NCBI RefSeq assembly: GCF_022539665.2
Contig: NC_081337.1
Location: 11,215,768 to 11,279,767, forward strand
Direction: 5' to 3'
Source of the DNA: Daphnia carinata
Lineage: Eukaryota; Arthropoda; Branchiopoda; Diplostraca; Daphniidae
DNA: 64,000 nt
In this document: one piece after another, positions 1 through 9,692 of the stretch
Numbering within the stretch: position 1 is the stretch's first letter
Layout: every line of letters begins with the position of its first letter
Position numbers and translations under genes: made by a program
The notes under the pieces: model-generated
Told to the model about the DNA's origin: nothing
The model's database searches: none
The model's input: only the letters and a program-made list of their open reading frames with translations

Positions 1-728
1 TTCGTCGCCGGTTTGCAAAGTCCAACACTGACATTTTTCACCACGAAGTCTAATTGTTTACTGGAGTCGCGAATTCGGAAAATTTTCTGGTCGGATGTCT
101 GATATAACAGGGCCACTCCTTCCTCTACTTGTTTAGCTTGGCATTTTTGGGATTCCCGGAGCGAGTTGTCCCATACGATCGTCACGAGGTTGTGTACTAA
201 CGAACCGTTGGCGGAGGCGGGAATGTCGCCTAAGGGCGAGCTGATGACGCAGTCCGAACATTCGGTCTCCAAGATCACCTCTTCCAATCGGCAGTTGATC
301 AGGTAGTCGCTGCTAGTTTGTAGCCAGCTTCCTTGTACATGTGGCGTTGTTTCCAGAGACCACTTGTTGGATCCCAGGTTGTTCATCGGCTGTCTGTCGC
401 ACAATCTTGAATCGCGTAATCTTCGACATTCGTCGGCGGTGACGTCCAACGGCGTGCGGTGCTCTTGCACGTGGTCCCATTGAAAAAAGTCGCGATAGAC
501 TGTTTTACTCATTTTCCACATAACACACGTATGTCCTAGAAATCTCTGCGTAACGGGTAGTGTAGAGTACACGTTGTAGTATACTCGAACGGGGGCTGCT
601 GAGCTGATTTTGTGTTTGCAGCCTTCGTCGTCGAACTGGAGGAATCCCTTGTGGAGGGCGTTGTCACAATCGCAGACCGTAGCGTTGAATGCAAGGCTTC
701 CACTGGCCATCGTGGCTAAAACGAAGAT
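1..728 (-). CDS. Envelope-like glycoprotein of Gypsy-A, partial (N-terminal part)
   Basis: The reading frame enters from a splice-acceptor-like tract (pyrimidine-rich, ending TTTTACAG at 729-736) and the first ATG is at 710-708. The preceding residues are hydrophobic, as in a signal peptide, and are followed by an N-glycosylation sequon and a C-D-C motif. It then runs open to the window edge with many cysteines. The order of features matches the env of Gypsy-B in this window: the C-D-C motif, then NCRLEEVIL (NCLAEEITL in Gypsy-B), then SPLG (SPFG in Gypsy-B). Expression from a spliced subgenomic RNA is inferred from the acceptor. The role is presumed to be membrane attachment or fusion, by analogy with retroviral env. 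The viral source family is not assigned. Confidence 0.65.
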   Translation of the reverse strand, partial: MFVLATMASGSLAFNATVCDCDNALHKGFLQFDDEGCKHKISSAAPVRVYYNVYSTLPVTQRFLGHTCVMWKMSKTVYRDFFQWDHVQEHRTPLDVTADECRRLRDSRLCDRQPMNNLGSNKWSLETTPHVQGSWLQTSSDYLINCRLEEVILETECSDCVISSPLGDIPASANGSLVHNLVTIVWDNSLRESQKCQAKQVEEGVALLYQTSDQKIFRIRDSSKQLDFVVKNVSVGLCKPAT

Positions 729-826
729 CTGTAAAACACTATAAGATGAAGACACATGAGATATACGTTTTCTTTGGGAGAGTTAGTTGTTCGTCTGCTC
801 CGCATGCTACATGTATATATACATTT

Positions 827-3748
827 TTATAATTTCCGGGGCGGCCGGATTTTAGTCCAGGGCCTTAATCCTTCCCGTCTTTCAGGTCGGGCTACTATTT
901 CATCTTCGCTCTGTTCTGGAGGGGTAAATCCAAAAAATGGATTAGAGATGTTTATTTCGTTTTCTTCCGTTATTGGTTCTAGTGTGGACGGTTCCCATGA
1001 GTCAGGGATCAGGTCGTTTAGTCCTAGCGCTTCTTCTTCCGTTGATTCTTCGATCGTCCTATCTGCAGGATCTAGTCTGAGGTCTTCGAAAACAGGGCAA
1101 GGGTCGTCTCTCCAAATCATTGCTTCGAGTAAGGGTTTGATCCGGTTGGTATGGACTAGCTGCGGCGTTGCTACTGGGGTGGACTGGATCTCTACCGTGT
1201 GGTTGGAGTTGATTTTTGTTATCCGGTAAGGTCCTTGGTACCTCGGGTTTAATTTTCGACTAGTGCCGGGTTTGACTGTTCGGACGTCGAGTAGTACCTT
1301 GTCTCCGATCTGATACTCAAACGTCTTCACCCGTTTGTTGTACTGCTCTTTCTGCTGTATCCTAGCTTTTTCCAGATTTTCTTTGACGAGGTCGAACGCT
1401 TTGAAGAGTCGCTTCATGGTCTGGCTCTTGTAGTCCTGTGGGGTGATAGGATCGGTGGCGCCCGGCTGTAACCAACGGTCTATTGGCATTACTGCGTCTC
1501 GGCCGTGATTTAGGAAATACGGCGTTTCTTGCGTCGACGAGTTGACTGAGTGCCGGTAAGCGAAAGCTACATGCCCTAGCATTTCTTCCCAGTCTTCGTA
1601 CCCTTCCAAAATGTATTTTCTCAGCATTTCCACGACAGTTTTGTTGAACCGTTCTGTTAATCCATTCGTTTGGGGGTGATACGCTGTTGTGGTGCAGTGC
1701 TTGATGCGAAGCGCTTGGCACAGTTGCTGGAACAGTTCCGACGTAAAATTGGTTCCACGATCCGAGATGATTACTCTAGGAGGGCCGTGGTAATTTATGA
1801 CTTTGTCGACTAGAGCTTTGCATGTAGTTACTGCCGTTTGATCTGGCAGCGCCACTACTTCGACCCATTTGGTAAAGTAATCCGTTATTACTAGTATGTG
1901 ATTGTTTCCCTCGAAGGATGTGGGATTTATCGGGCCCAGGAAATCGAGTCCCAGGGTCTCGAAGGGGGCTTGTGCAGGTTGGAGCGAGTGCAGGAGCGCT
2001 CGGTTGTCGGATCGACGCTGTCGGGCGCACACCTCGCATTTCCGGCAGTATTCTTTGACGTCTTCGAGCATGCTGGGCCAATAGTACTTGTCGCGTAGCC
2101 TTTGGCAGGTCCTTCTGTAGGCGAGGTGGCCGGAAAGGGGTGAATCATGGTATTCCTCTACTAGTGCTTGCCTGAGTGATGCTGGTACCACCACTTGTTT
2201 TTGCACGAATCGACGCCTTTTTTCGGAATGTGGGATGTAGGACCTGCAGAGTACGCCGTCCTCGACGGTGAATAATTCGATTTCCTTGGCCCAATTTGGC
2301 ATTCGTCGGCGATCTTCTTCCCACAGGAGCCCGTTTTCTAGGTATGATCTGATGTCTTGACATAACGGGTCGTCCTTCTGTTCCTGAACTATGCTGTCGG
2401 CGTCTTTCGGCTGCACTTGGACGGCTGCCACCGGGATTCGTGATAGGAAATCGGCGTTTTCGTTTACTCGCCCGGGCCGGTACCGCACCGTATATTTGAG
2501 GTTGCCGAGCGTTATTGCCCATCTGCCTAATCTGCCCGTTTCGTCTTTAAAGGTCTGAAGCCATTGTAGTGGGCGGTGGTCACTCACTATTACGAACGGC
2601 TCGTCTTGTAAGTAATATTTAAATCGTTTGACTCCGAAAATCAGAGCAGCTGCTTCTTTCTCCACCGTAGAATATTTCCTTTCCCTGTCGTTTAGGTGTC
2701 TGCTGGCGTAGGCAATCGGCTGGTCCCTACCGTTGATTTCTTGGGAGAGGACGGCTCCTAGTCCGTAGTCACTTGCGTCGGTGAAGATGATGAATTCTTT
2801 ACTGAAATCCGGGTATGCCAGCACGGGTTGGGTGATTAAACTTTTCCTTAGGGCTTCGAAGGATTTCTCCTCTTCTGGGCCCCACTTGATCTCGTCTTTT
2901 GGCTGTCCTTTTGTTTGTATTAGAAGTGGATGTGCGGTGGTTGAAAATTTCTCGATGAATCGCCGATAGTACGAGGCTAAACCCAGGAATGATTGTAGCT
3001 CTCTTACGGTGCTTGGGCGTTTGTAGTTGGCTATTGCTTCGATTTTGCTAGGATCAGGAGCGACCCCGTCCGCTGATATGATGTGTCCTAGGTAGTGTAC
3101 TTTATCTTGTAGAAATTTGCACTTGGATAGTTTAAGTTTTAGATTAGCTTTTTCTAGTAGTCCAAAGATTTCCTGTAGATGCGTGACGTGCTCTTCGATA
3201 GTAGTCGAGAAGACTATGATGTCGTCCAGGTAGACCAGACAACTCTTCCCGAGGACACTAGATAGTACGAAGTTCATTAATCGTTGGAACGTTCCTGGAG
3301 CGTTGGTTAGCCCAAATGCGAGTCTATTCCATTCGTATAAATTATTGTCGACGATAAATGCGGTTTTTTCTTTGGATTGCTCCTCCATTTCGATTTGCCA
3401 ATAGCCTGACGCGAGGTCGAGAGTGGAGAAAAGCTTTTGTCCTTGCAGCAAGTCTAGGACATCGTGGATTCTCGGTAGTGGGAATGAGTCCTTTTTCGTT
3501 ATCGCGTTTAATTTCCTGTAGTCGATGCATAGTCTTTCTTCTCCTGATTTTTTCCGTACCAAAACGATGGGTGATGCCCATGGTGAAACAGAGGGTTTGA
3601 TAATGTCGTTTTCGAGTAACTCCTGGATTATTTTCTCCGCGACTTCTTTTTGCCGTGGAGAGTTTCGGTAGGGCCGAGAGCGGATGGGTCCTTTGCCTTG
3701 CGTGTCGATCGTGTGCTTGACTAACCCCGTCTTCTGTTTTGAAAGCAA
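827..3748 (-). CDS. pol: Gypsy-A pol: reverse transcriptase, RNase H, integrase
   Basis: This 973-codon open frame copies element RNA into DNA and integrates it. RT motifs appear in order: CIDYRKLN (about residue 74), the STLDLASGYWQI block (108-119), FGLTNAP (145-151) and the catalytic YLDD (173-176). RNase H follows with TDAS near residue 325 and SDHRPLQWL. Integrase has an HHCC zinc site near residue 560, then the D, D and E of the catalytic core (GLDFLGPI, SDRGTNFTS, ETPYFLNHG region) and a GPY/F module (RYQGPYRI). A tail of about 110 acidic residues ends just before the env acceptor. The first codons are only nominal, because protease and RT are normally continuous and the frame changes near 3735. 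Confidence 0.92.
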   Translation of the reverse strand: MLSKQKTGLVKHTIDTQGKGPIRSRPYRNSPRQKEVAEKIIQELLENDIIKPSVSPWASPIVLVRKKSGEERLCIDYRKLNAITKKDSFPLPRIHDVLDLLQGQKLFSTLDLASGYWQIEMEEQSKEKTAFIVDNNLYEWNRLAFGLTNAPGTFQRLMNFVLSSVLGKSCLVYLDDIIVFSTTIEEHVTHLQEIFGLLEKANLKLKLSKCKFLQDKVHYLGHIISADGVAPDPSKIEAIANYKRPSTVRELQSFLGLASYYRRFIEKFSTTAHPLLIQTKGQPKDEIKWGPEEEKSFEALRKSLITQPVLAYPDFSKEFIIFTDASDYGLGAVLSQEINGRDQPIAYASRHLNDRERKYSTVEKEAAALIFGVKRFKYYLQDEPFVIVSDHRPLQWLQTFKDETGRLGRWAITLGNLKYTVRYRPGRVNENADFLSRIPVAAVQVQPKDADSIVQEQKDDPLCQDIRSYLENGLLWEEDRRRMPNWAKEIELFTVEDGVLCRSYIPHSEKRRRFVQKQVVVPASLRQALVEEYHDSPLSGHLAYRRTCQRLRDKYYWPSMLEDVKEYCRKCEVCARQRRSDNRALLHSLQPAQAPFETLGLDFLGPINPTSFEGNNHILVITDYFTKWVEVVALPDQTAVTTCKALVDKVINYHGPPRVIISDRGTNFTSELFQQLCQALRIKHCTTTAYHPQTNGLTERFNKTVVEMLRKYILEGYEDWEEMLGHVAFAYRHSVNSSTQETPYFLNHGRDAVMPIDRWLQPGATDPITPQDYKSQTMKRLFKAFDLVKENLEKARIQQKEQYNKRVKTFEYQIGDKVLLDVRTVKPGTSRKLNPRYQGPYRITKINSNHTVEIQSTPVATPQLVHTNRIKPLLEAMIWRDDPCPVFEDLRLDPADRTIEESTEEEALGLNDLIPDSWEPSTLEPITEENEINISNPFFGFTPPEQSEDEIVARPERREGLRPWTKIRPPRKL

Positions 3749-4610
3749 ATAGGTGGGTATGATTTGTAAGGAGTTCTTGTAAGGCTTGTTTTTCTCGGTC
3801 GGGGATGGCTGTTAGGGCTTTTTCGAAGATGGTGGAGTCGGCGGGGGTGTTCTGGTAGGAGCAGGAGGCGATGGTGTGTTGTGCTTTTTCTTCGGTGAAG
3901 ACTTCTTTTCCTAGCACTTGAAACGCGGGTATTGTGATTTGCTTGTTGGTCTCGTTGACGACGACTATGCGGAATAATCCATTTCCCTGTTTCTTCGAAA
4001 CAAACGGGTCGAGTCGGATTCCCTTCGGGAGTTCCGGCGCAGATATAAATGAGCAGGCGATATTCGGGGGTAGCTTTCCGCCCCCCCGTTCGCTCTCCAC
4101 CACTTGTGCTGTGTATGGAGAGATGGTGATTTTTTGCGGGGTGATCATAACGGGTTCGTGAGGTGATTGATCGGGTCTTCTCATCCGGTAAATCGTACAC
4201 TCACTGCCGTCGAAAATGAATTTATGACCGTATAGTGCGTCTAATCCTAGTACGCAGCTCTCGGTAATACCGTCCACTACGATGAACGATTGGGTTAAGA
4301 GATCGGGACATTCTTCGTCCACTAGTTGAAAGGTAAGGGTGACTGTGCCCTGAGTTTTTAAGCGCCTGTTATTTATATCATATAGCTCTACTGCAACCTC
4401 TGGAGAGAAATTTACGATGTTTCCACAAAGTTCTGAATATAATTTGTTACTTAGCAGGCTTTTTCCTGCACCACTGTCGAAAAGAGCTTCAAAGATCACT
4501 TCGCCTGCTTTTAAGGTGATTCTGGGGGGTCCGACTTTACTTTGCACACTTTTTACGTACTGGCGGGGCTTAGGAGCGTTTCCACCGGTTGGCCCGTCAC
4601 GTCTATCGGT
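3722..4610 (-). CDS. Gypsy-A aspartic protease region (frameshifted from RT)
   Basis: The frame contains the retropepsin active site in the form LFDSGAGKSLLS, followed by about 230 residues linking to RT. Its first methionine is at 4547, but the frame is open upstream into the end of gag, which lies in another frame, so a programmed gag-pro frameshift is likely. At the other end the protease frame runs past the RT start in the wrong frame. Homology continues across the switch near 3735 (HLFAFKTE in one frame, GLVKHTID in the other). This looks like a single-base indel in this copy, although a sequencing indel cannot be excluded. Confidence 0.75.
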
Positions 4611-4612
4611 GG

Positions 4613-6019
4613 TTACTCGTTTAACTTCCCGTTGAAGGGATTACTTGCCGGTGGATTCCCCAGCGGTGGTGGCGGGTACTGCGGCGTCTGTTGCTGCGGT
4701 TGGCTTGGTGGCTGCTGGTGATATTGCCTTTGCTGCTGGTTTCCCGCCGTCGGGTGTTTCTGTCCTGGCGGGGGTTGGTTGGCTTTATTGTAGCAGGTGC
4801 TGCTGGTGTGTCCCCGGCGTCCGCAATTGTCGCATGCAAGCCTCATTTTTGCTGCACAGTCCTTCGTGTCGTGACCGTACATGTTGTGGTAGGTGCAGTA
4901 TTTATCCGAGGTCCCAGGGTTACGTTGTTCGTTTCTTCGTCCTTCCTGGTTTTTTGCGAGTTCTGCTCTTATTGCTTCTCTAATGAGAGATGTGATGTCG
5001 TCCCTTTTTACTGGCGGAGGTGGTACGTCGAAGTTCCCTGGATGGCCCCTGGAGTTAGCGAGTTCCAGCGCTAGGTCGTGCCGCTCTGCTGTTTCGATCA
5101 TCTGGTCGAAGGAGGGGAAGTCCAGACAAAATAGTCGGTCGTGTAGTTGAGGCGCCAGCCCGTTCATGAATTTGTCCCTGCTTAACTGTTCGATGACTTC
5201 CTGGCTTACGTTGGGATAGCCTCCTCTTGCTAGTTTTTGGATTCGATGGGCGAAGTTCCTTATTGATTCCGCGGGCTCTCTTTTGCAGCTGTTAAACGAC
5301 GTTCTGTATTTGTGTTCCATGTTTTTCCCCATGAATCTTTCTTTCAGGGCTCGCTTGACGGTTTCGTAACAGGTGGCTTCGACTGGGTGGTCGAGCTGGA
5401 ATTGTTCCATAAAGTCGCCTGCAGGTCCTACCAGTTTAGACCGTAGATATTAAATTTTTCTGGAATCTTCGAAGTCGCCGATATCCATTGTGTTTTCAAA
5501 GTGTCTGATCCACGAATTGAGGTCCACATTATCTCCTGGCTTGGAGAATACACTAATTTGAGATAGTAGCCGTGTCGCTTGAATGTCGAGGTCGCTGATG
5601 GTCGACTGACGTTGACCGTAGGATTGTTGTGATGGGTACGTGCTCATGGTCGTGTAACTGGGTTGAATTGCCATTGTCGACACAGTGGGGTAATCTTGCC
5701 GTGTAGGCGCAGCGAGGTCGTTTGTCTTATGTTGCCATGGAGTAGGGTTCGGCGTGGACGTATATTGTGGTGTGGGCGTGGGTTGGCTCGTACTGCCCCT
5801 TAGGGTCGCTACGAACCTTGCTGCTGCTTCGGTTGTCCAGTTGTTCCTCGTTAGGGTTCGAAACACTGTGATTAGGTCGTCTTCCGAATCGTTTGTGTGA
5901 TGGTTAGATTCCATTGTAGTGTGTGGTGTAGTTGTTACGAGTTGCGGGGTAAACGACACTCTTTTTGGGATTGGTGGTTGAGGGTGATCCGCGTTTGGTC
6001 TTGGCGTTTCTTTGTTCAC
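4613..6019 (-). pseudogene. gag: Gypsy-A gag (capsid and two zinc knuckles) with an in-frame stop
   Basis: Two segments lie in the same frame, separated by a TAA at 5450-5452, with open sequence between the stop and the next methionine at 5410. The capsid-like core spans the stop: SWIRHFENTMDIGDFEDSRK before it, and ETVKRALKERFMGK then SIRNFAHRIQKLARGGYPNV after it. The C-terminal part has cysteine/histidine boxes (CTYHNMYGHDTKDC and CDNCGRRGHTSSTC, the second a perfect CX2CX4HX4C) and a Q/P-rich tail. The protein would form the virus-like particle and bind element RNA. The stop is either a nonsense mutation or, less likely, a readthrough site. Confidence 0.82.
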
Positions 6020-6857
6020 AGCTCCTGAGTTTGAGATTTCTTCTTTCTTGTGTTTGTTGATGGCTCCGGTGTCTCGTTCTTGGTTTGTTACGAACGGGTT
6101 TCCTGACGGGATGTGGCACGAAGGCTGAGTGTGGTCTGTCTGAACTAAAACTGGCTAACCCCGGATTTGATCGTGGAGCGGGGTCGCTTGGTGCCGGTTG
6201 AGTTATTGCGTTAGTCTGTGGTAGCCTTGGGTAGATGCTTTCCGATGGAGGTGTGAGAAGTGTTCGTAGGTTCAGAAAATAGAACAGCTCCCTCGGTGTG
6301 TAAAATTTGTCTCCGTGTGTTCGTATGAGTGCTCGGTATAGCTGTTGGGTCTTTTCGTATGGGAGTGTAGGTTGGCTGTTCAAAGCCCTGAGGAATTGCA
6401 GCTCTAATAGAATTTCTTCTTCTGGTACGTCTTCGAGCTGTAGATCGGCGTATAGTTTATTGAAACTTGGTGTTCCGGTTAAGTCTACTTTGCACGCTGA
6501 GATAGTTTCTTGGAAAAATAGTTCAGTGGGGTCGGTTTGTGGTTGTTCGTGATCGTTTTCTAATATCGTTTGGGCTTTTCTTAGCACCTCCAAAGGGGGT
6601 GTTTCAAGTTCGTTGACCTCCAGGTGAGTGGTTTCTTTCTCCCTTATGTTGTTCCACTGGCTTGCGAGGTTGTGTTCTTCTATTTCGTCGTCGGTGAGCA
6701 GATTGGTGTTGGGTGAGTCGGTTTCTGGAGTTTTTTGTGTGTGGATCGGTGAATAAATGACTTCACTGTTGTGCCCTTGGGCTTTTGGATTTCTTTTGGA
6801 TGCTAGTCCCGTCACTATTTTACTGGCATTCCGAAATGCTTTAGTTAAATTATCCAT
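5904..6857 (-). CDS. Unrecognised 317-aa ORF upstream of Gypsy-A gag
   Basis: This is the first ORF after the leader. It starts at an ATG about 160 bp from the LTR and overlaps the gag frame by 116 nt in a different frame. The N-terminal two-thirds is acidic and Leu/Glu rich, with helical-looking segments such as PEEEILLELQFLRALNSQP. The last third is Pro/Arg/Lys rich and basic. I recognise no domain. It may be an additional product, or the true N-terminus of gag if a frameshift, programmed or mutational, joins the frames. Its length and lack of internal stops argue for coding. Confidence 0.6.
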   Translation of the reverse strand: MDNLTKAFRNASKIVTGLASKRNPKAQGHNSEVIYSPIHTQKTPETDSPNTNLLTDDEIEEHNLASQWNNIREKETTHLEVNELETPPLEVLRKAQTILENDHEQPQTDPTELFFQETISACKVDLTGTPSFNKLYADLQLEDVPEEEILLELQFLRALNSQPTLPYEKTQQLYRALIRTHGDKFYTPRELFYFLNLRTLLTPPSESIYPRLPQTNAITQPAPSDPAPRSNPGLASFSSDRPHSAFVPHPVRKPVRNKPRTRHRSHQQTQERRNLKLRSCEQRNAKTKRGSPSTTNPKKSVVYPATRNNYTTHYNGI

Positions 6858-6998
6858 CTAATCTCACCCGGGCTATTTTGGCGGCGTTGATGCGGGCGTA
6901 ACAAAAATAATACCCAGAAATCTTGATAGATGGCGCTCAAGTGTCAATAAAAGTGCGAAAAAAAAACAAACAAGGATGTCTCTTGCGGAAGCGTGGTA

Positions 6999-7018
6999 TT
7001 CGAATTTCACTGTCACCA
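6999..7018 (-). promoter_or_regulatory. Gypsy-A primer-binding site
   Basis: On the minus strand, two bases after the LTR end, the sequence begins TGGTGACAGTGAAATTCGAA. The leading TGG pairs with tRNA CCA and the TTCGAA resembles a tRNA T-loop. The complement resembles the 3' end of a leucine-type tRNA, but the match is imperfect and the tRNA is not assigned with confidence. Confidence 0.6.
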
Positions 7019-7020
7019 GA

Positions 7021-7422
7021 TGTGAGGTTTGTCCGCTGAGGGAGACAAACTACACGAAATAAGATAGATAAGGATGTTTTGAGACTTACTGTGGGCTCAT
7101 GGTGGAGAGCGGCGACTGGCGGAGAAATGACGCAACACAATTCAGTAAGTGACACAGGGTTTGTATTATAGCACTTTTGGCACGGAGCACCGTACACTTC
7201 GACTCACAAAAACAGACTGCTTTACAATTTTTCGGGGAGAACATTTTATAGGTAAGTAGAAGGTCGAATTGGTTAGCACTTCGGGAAGGGCAGGGGATTT
7301 TGCCGTGTAAATTTAACACAGAGGTGCGAAAAGGGGCATGGGGCGGTTCTCGGAGGTTAAAGTCCTCCGTGGGAACCAAGGTCGGTGTGGGGAGAAGCGG
7401 TGCCGGTGGGTCGTCCCTTACA
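7021..7422 (-). repeat. 5' LTR of Gypsy-A
   Basis: On the minus strand it runs from TGTAAGGGACGACC to CTCACA. A TATAAAA box lies at 7250-7244 on that strand. The inner boundary is fixed by the primer-binding site two bases away. The outer boundary is less certain, because a second TGTAA-type end occurs at 7440. The partner LTR is outside the window. Confidence 0.6.
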
Positions 7423-7639
7423 ACGTGGTACACGGTTACATGGGTTAGGCTCCGTCAGCCAGTCAAGTCGCCTGCCCGGATATGAAAAAAAATACTGCTA
7501 GGAAAGATAGGAAGGATAGAAATGTTGAGGTAATTACATTGGCGAAATGGCTCCAGGTAAGTAGGTCGCTCGCGATACAGAAGAAAGTAACTTGCCAGCG
7601 TCAGGCACGGGGTAATCGTCTTCAACCTGGAATGCTTGT

Positions 7640-7895
7640 TGGGACGGCCGAGAAGAAGTTTCAGGATCACGAAATTTTCGGTAAATGTTTATTTTGTGGA
7701 ACCGGTGTTCTGCTGCACAATTGTTTTGGGGACAAATCACTACGATCTAACACGATGCTACGGACAATCACTACAAGCTAACAACACACTAGTATGTACG
7801 ACGGCTATGGGGCAACTAACTCGCAGCACGGCTCGGGTGTGGGTTTTATACCACGCCTTGGCTTGGGTACGCTAAGGTTAGCATGGGGCAGGGTA
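7640..7895 (-). repeat. Fragment of an LTR related to the one at 17331-17726
   Basis: On the minus strand, 7790-7890 resembles 17420-17540: CTAACCTTAGCGT, then TATAAAACCC (7850-7841), then a GTAGCCGTC block and CTAGT. An AATAAA on the same strand lies at 7693-7688. This promoter plus polyadenylation layout is that of an LTR U3-R-U5. Ends and target duplication were not found. Confidence 0.45.
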
Positions 7896-8367
7896 GGAAG
7901 CCGTATTTTTAAAAAGAAACGTTACCGCGGTAGCTGTACTTCAATTTTCGCAGAACGTAGCGCGGAAGTGGTAATACCGCGGAACACTTTTTTCCAAGTA
8001 ACGCACGTTAATGGCAACTGTAAAAAAATTTGCAAAAATACGATCGAACTTAATGAAAATCACTACTTTATTAATGTAATTTTATTACAAGGAATTATTG
8101 GCCCTTAAAAACAGCAATTTTTCAAAAGTTTTCGTTTGAAAAAGATTTTTCGTTGGTCGGAAAATAGTTCCAGCTACCCTTAAAAGCCGCTCGACGGCAG
8201 CAGAAGAGATACATCTCTTTTATGGATGGATATTTCTTAAGACGGGAAGTTGTTGTCGAAGGATCCCAAATATAGGCTACGCCCTCGTTGTAAGAATTTT
8301 TCACATTTGTGCTGTGCAAAGAACGAAAAACAACGTTTTTTTTTCTTTTTGGACCAAGTAAGTCATT
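7896..8367. other. Non-coding stretch with TACCGCGGTA-like palindromes
   Basis: Contains GTTACCGCGGTAG near 7922 and AATACCGCGGAA near 7976. Related motifs (TACCGTGGTAAC, TTACCGCGGTATT) recur near 18700-18750. No gene is visible. The motifs may belong to the ends of a degraded DNA transposon. Confidence 0.35.
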
Positions 8368-8800
8368 CCCAGACAACACGCCTGGTTTTTTTCCGGGATA
8401 AAAACCGTCTTTTCGAAAACATAATGCGCAGGACCGGAAAAAGACGACTTTTATCAGGCCCAGATTGGTTCTTCTTTACCAAAACGTGCGGTCCGAAGCG
8501 CAATAAAAGAAACGGTTTTTCTCGGGCCCAAACTAGGCATATTTAATGACGTTACTCGGTTCGAAACGACGTGAAAAAGACGGCTTTTATTGGGCCGAAA
8601 TCAGGCTTTTTAACCGAAATAAACATGGTCTGAAACCCAGACAACAAGTCTGGTTTTCTCGGGATAAAAACCGTCCTAAAAACTTCATATAGGACTGGAT
8701 AAAATAAAGCTTTTATCGGTCCCAAACTAGGCATATTTCACGACTTTGCGGGGTTCGAAATCCTGTGAAAAAGACGGCTTTTATTGGGCCGAAATTAAAA
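8368..8800. repeat. Two diverged direct repeats, offset about 195 bp
   Basis: The block CCCAAACTAGGCATATTT...CGAAA...GTGAAAAAGACGGCTTTTATTGGGCCGAAAT occurs at about 8528-8605 and again at about 8723-8800. The preceding CAGACAACA(C/A)G(C/T)CTGGTTTT and GGGATAAAAACCGTC are also duplicated. Related words recur near 9360-9430. The family is unclassified and I see no coding sequence. Confidence 0.6.
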
Positions 8801-8879
8801 TTTTGAACCAAAATGCACATATACTAAACTTATTGTCAAGTGGTTTTTTCGCGTTTTTTGCGAGCTCGAAGTCGACTCC

Positions 8880-9320
8880 CCTTTTTATCAAAATTCCTTA
8901 TCAAATAGCTTACGAGAATCAAGCTATTGAAATAAGTGTAAGCGGGAAAAAAGGGAGCCAGGAAAATATATACATTAATTTAACATAGGAAATCCTCAAA
9001 ATAAGCATTAGTTATGATAGGACTTAAATATCAAATAATTCATGTCCTTAAAAAATTTACAAATCATACTAAGTTTGGAATAAAAAATTTTTTTTTGCAT
9101 AATTGGTTTAATTACTTTTGGGGGAACTAGGTTTACCGTAATTTCGACTACATCTTTATGTTTTAAAAATCCTGTTTGGGATCTGTTGTCGAAAAAAAAC
9201 TATTTTCCTACATTTCTGTTTTATTGTTCGGGAATATTTATTTTATGATGTGTAGAATGGGCCAGTGGAAAGAGCATCTGAAAGTGGTGCTGGAGACCCG
9301 AGTTCGATTCAAGCCACGCC
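8880..9320 (-). repeat. Interspersed repeat with tRNA-like segment; uninterrupted copy of the Gypsy-B target
   Basis: On the minus strand this segment aligns with 21400-21711 joined directly to 34921-35040, i.e. the two flanks of Gypsy-B. It contains a pol III-like A box (TGGGCCAGTGG, 9258-9268) and a B-box-like GAGTTCGATTC (9300-9310) on the plus strand, suggesting a tRNA-derived SINE head. The copy lacks any insertion at the ATAAC site near 9010-9020. Confidence 0.65.
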
Positions 9321-9329
9321 AATCTTTTT

Positions 9330-9692
9330 TCACTTTGCCTTTAATGTACGGGCGGCCAAAAAACTTTTATTGACCCAATAAAAGACGTCCTTAGGCCCGA
9401 CCAAAAGATTTCTTTGGGCCCACGTCTCCGTACAAAAAAACCTACAAAAGCCCTTTTTCTCCCTGGTTTGGCGGTCATAATTACCAGAATTGGTCGCCTT
9501 TCAGACCGTTCTGGGACGTTTTTAATACGGCAGGCACAGTCCCGTTGACTAGGACAAAAGACTAGACAAAGTGTGCTGTTTGGGTTATTTTCGCTTTGAT
9601 CTGACAGCAAAGGTGACCTTTAAATGAAAATTTACATTAGTTATACAAATATGTTGATTTAGTTTGCAACATTTATGAAGGATATATTTACC
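9330..9692. other. Non-coding repeat remnants
   Basis: Contains words shared with the 8.4-8.8 kb repeats (CTTTTATTG, GGGCCC). No gene was recognised. Confidence 0.3.

Larger units (their letters stand above)
1..7422 (-). mobile_element. Gypsy-A, env-bearing Ty3/Gypsy LTR element, left end outside window
   Basis: Read on the minus strand the order is 5' LTR (7021-7422), primer-binding site, extra 5' ORF, gag, protease, RT-RNase H-integrase and the start of an envelope-like ORF that leaves the window at position 1. The gene order and the integrase downstream of RNase H are those of Ty3/Gypsy elements of the errantivirus or retrovirus-like kind. The 3' LTR and target duplication cannot be seen. 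At least one in-frame stop in gag and one frame change between protease and RT suggest this copy is not fully active. Confidence 0.9.
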
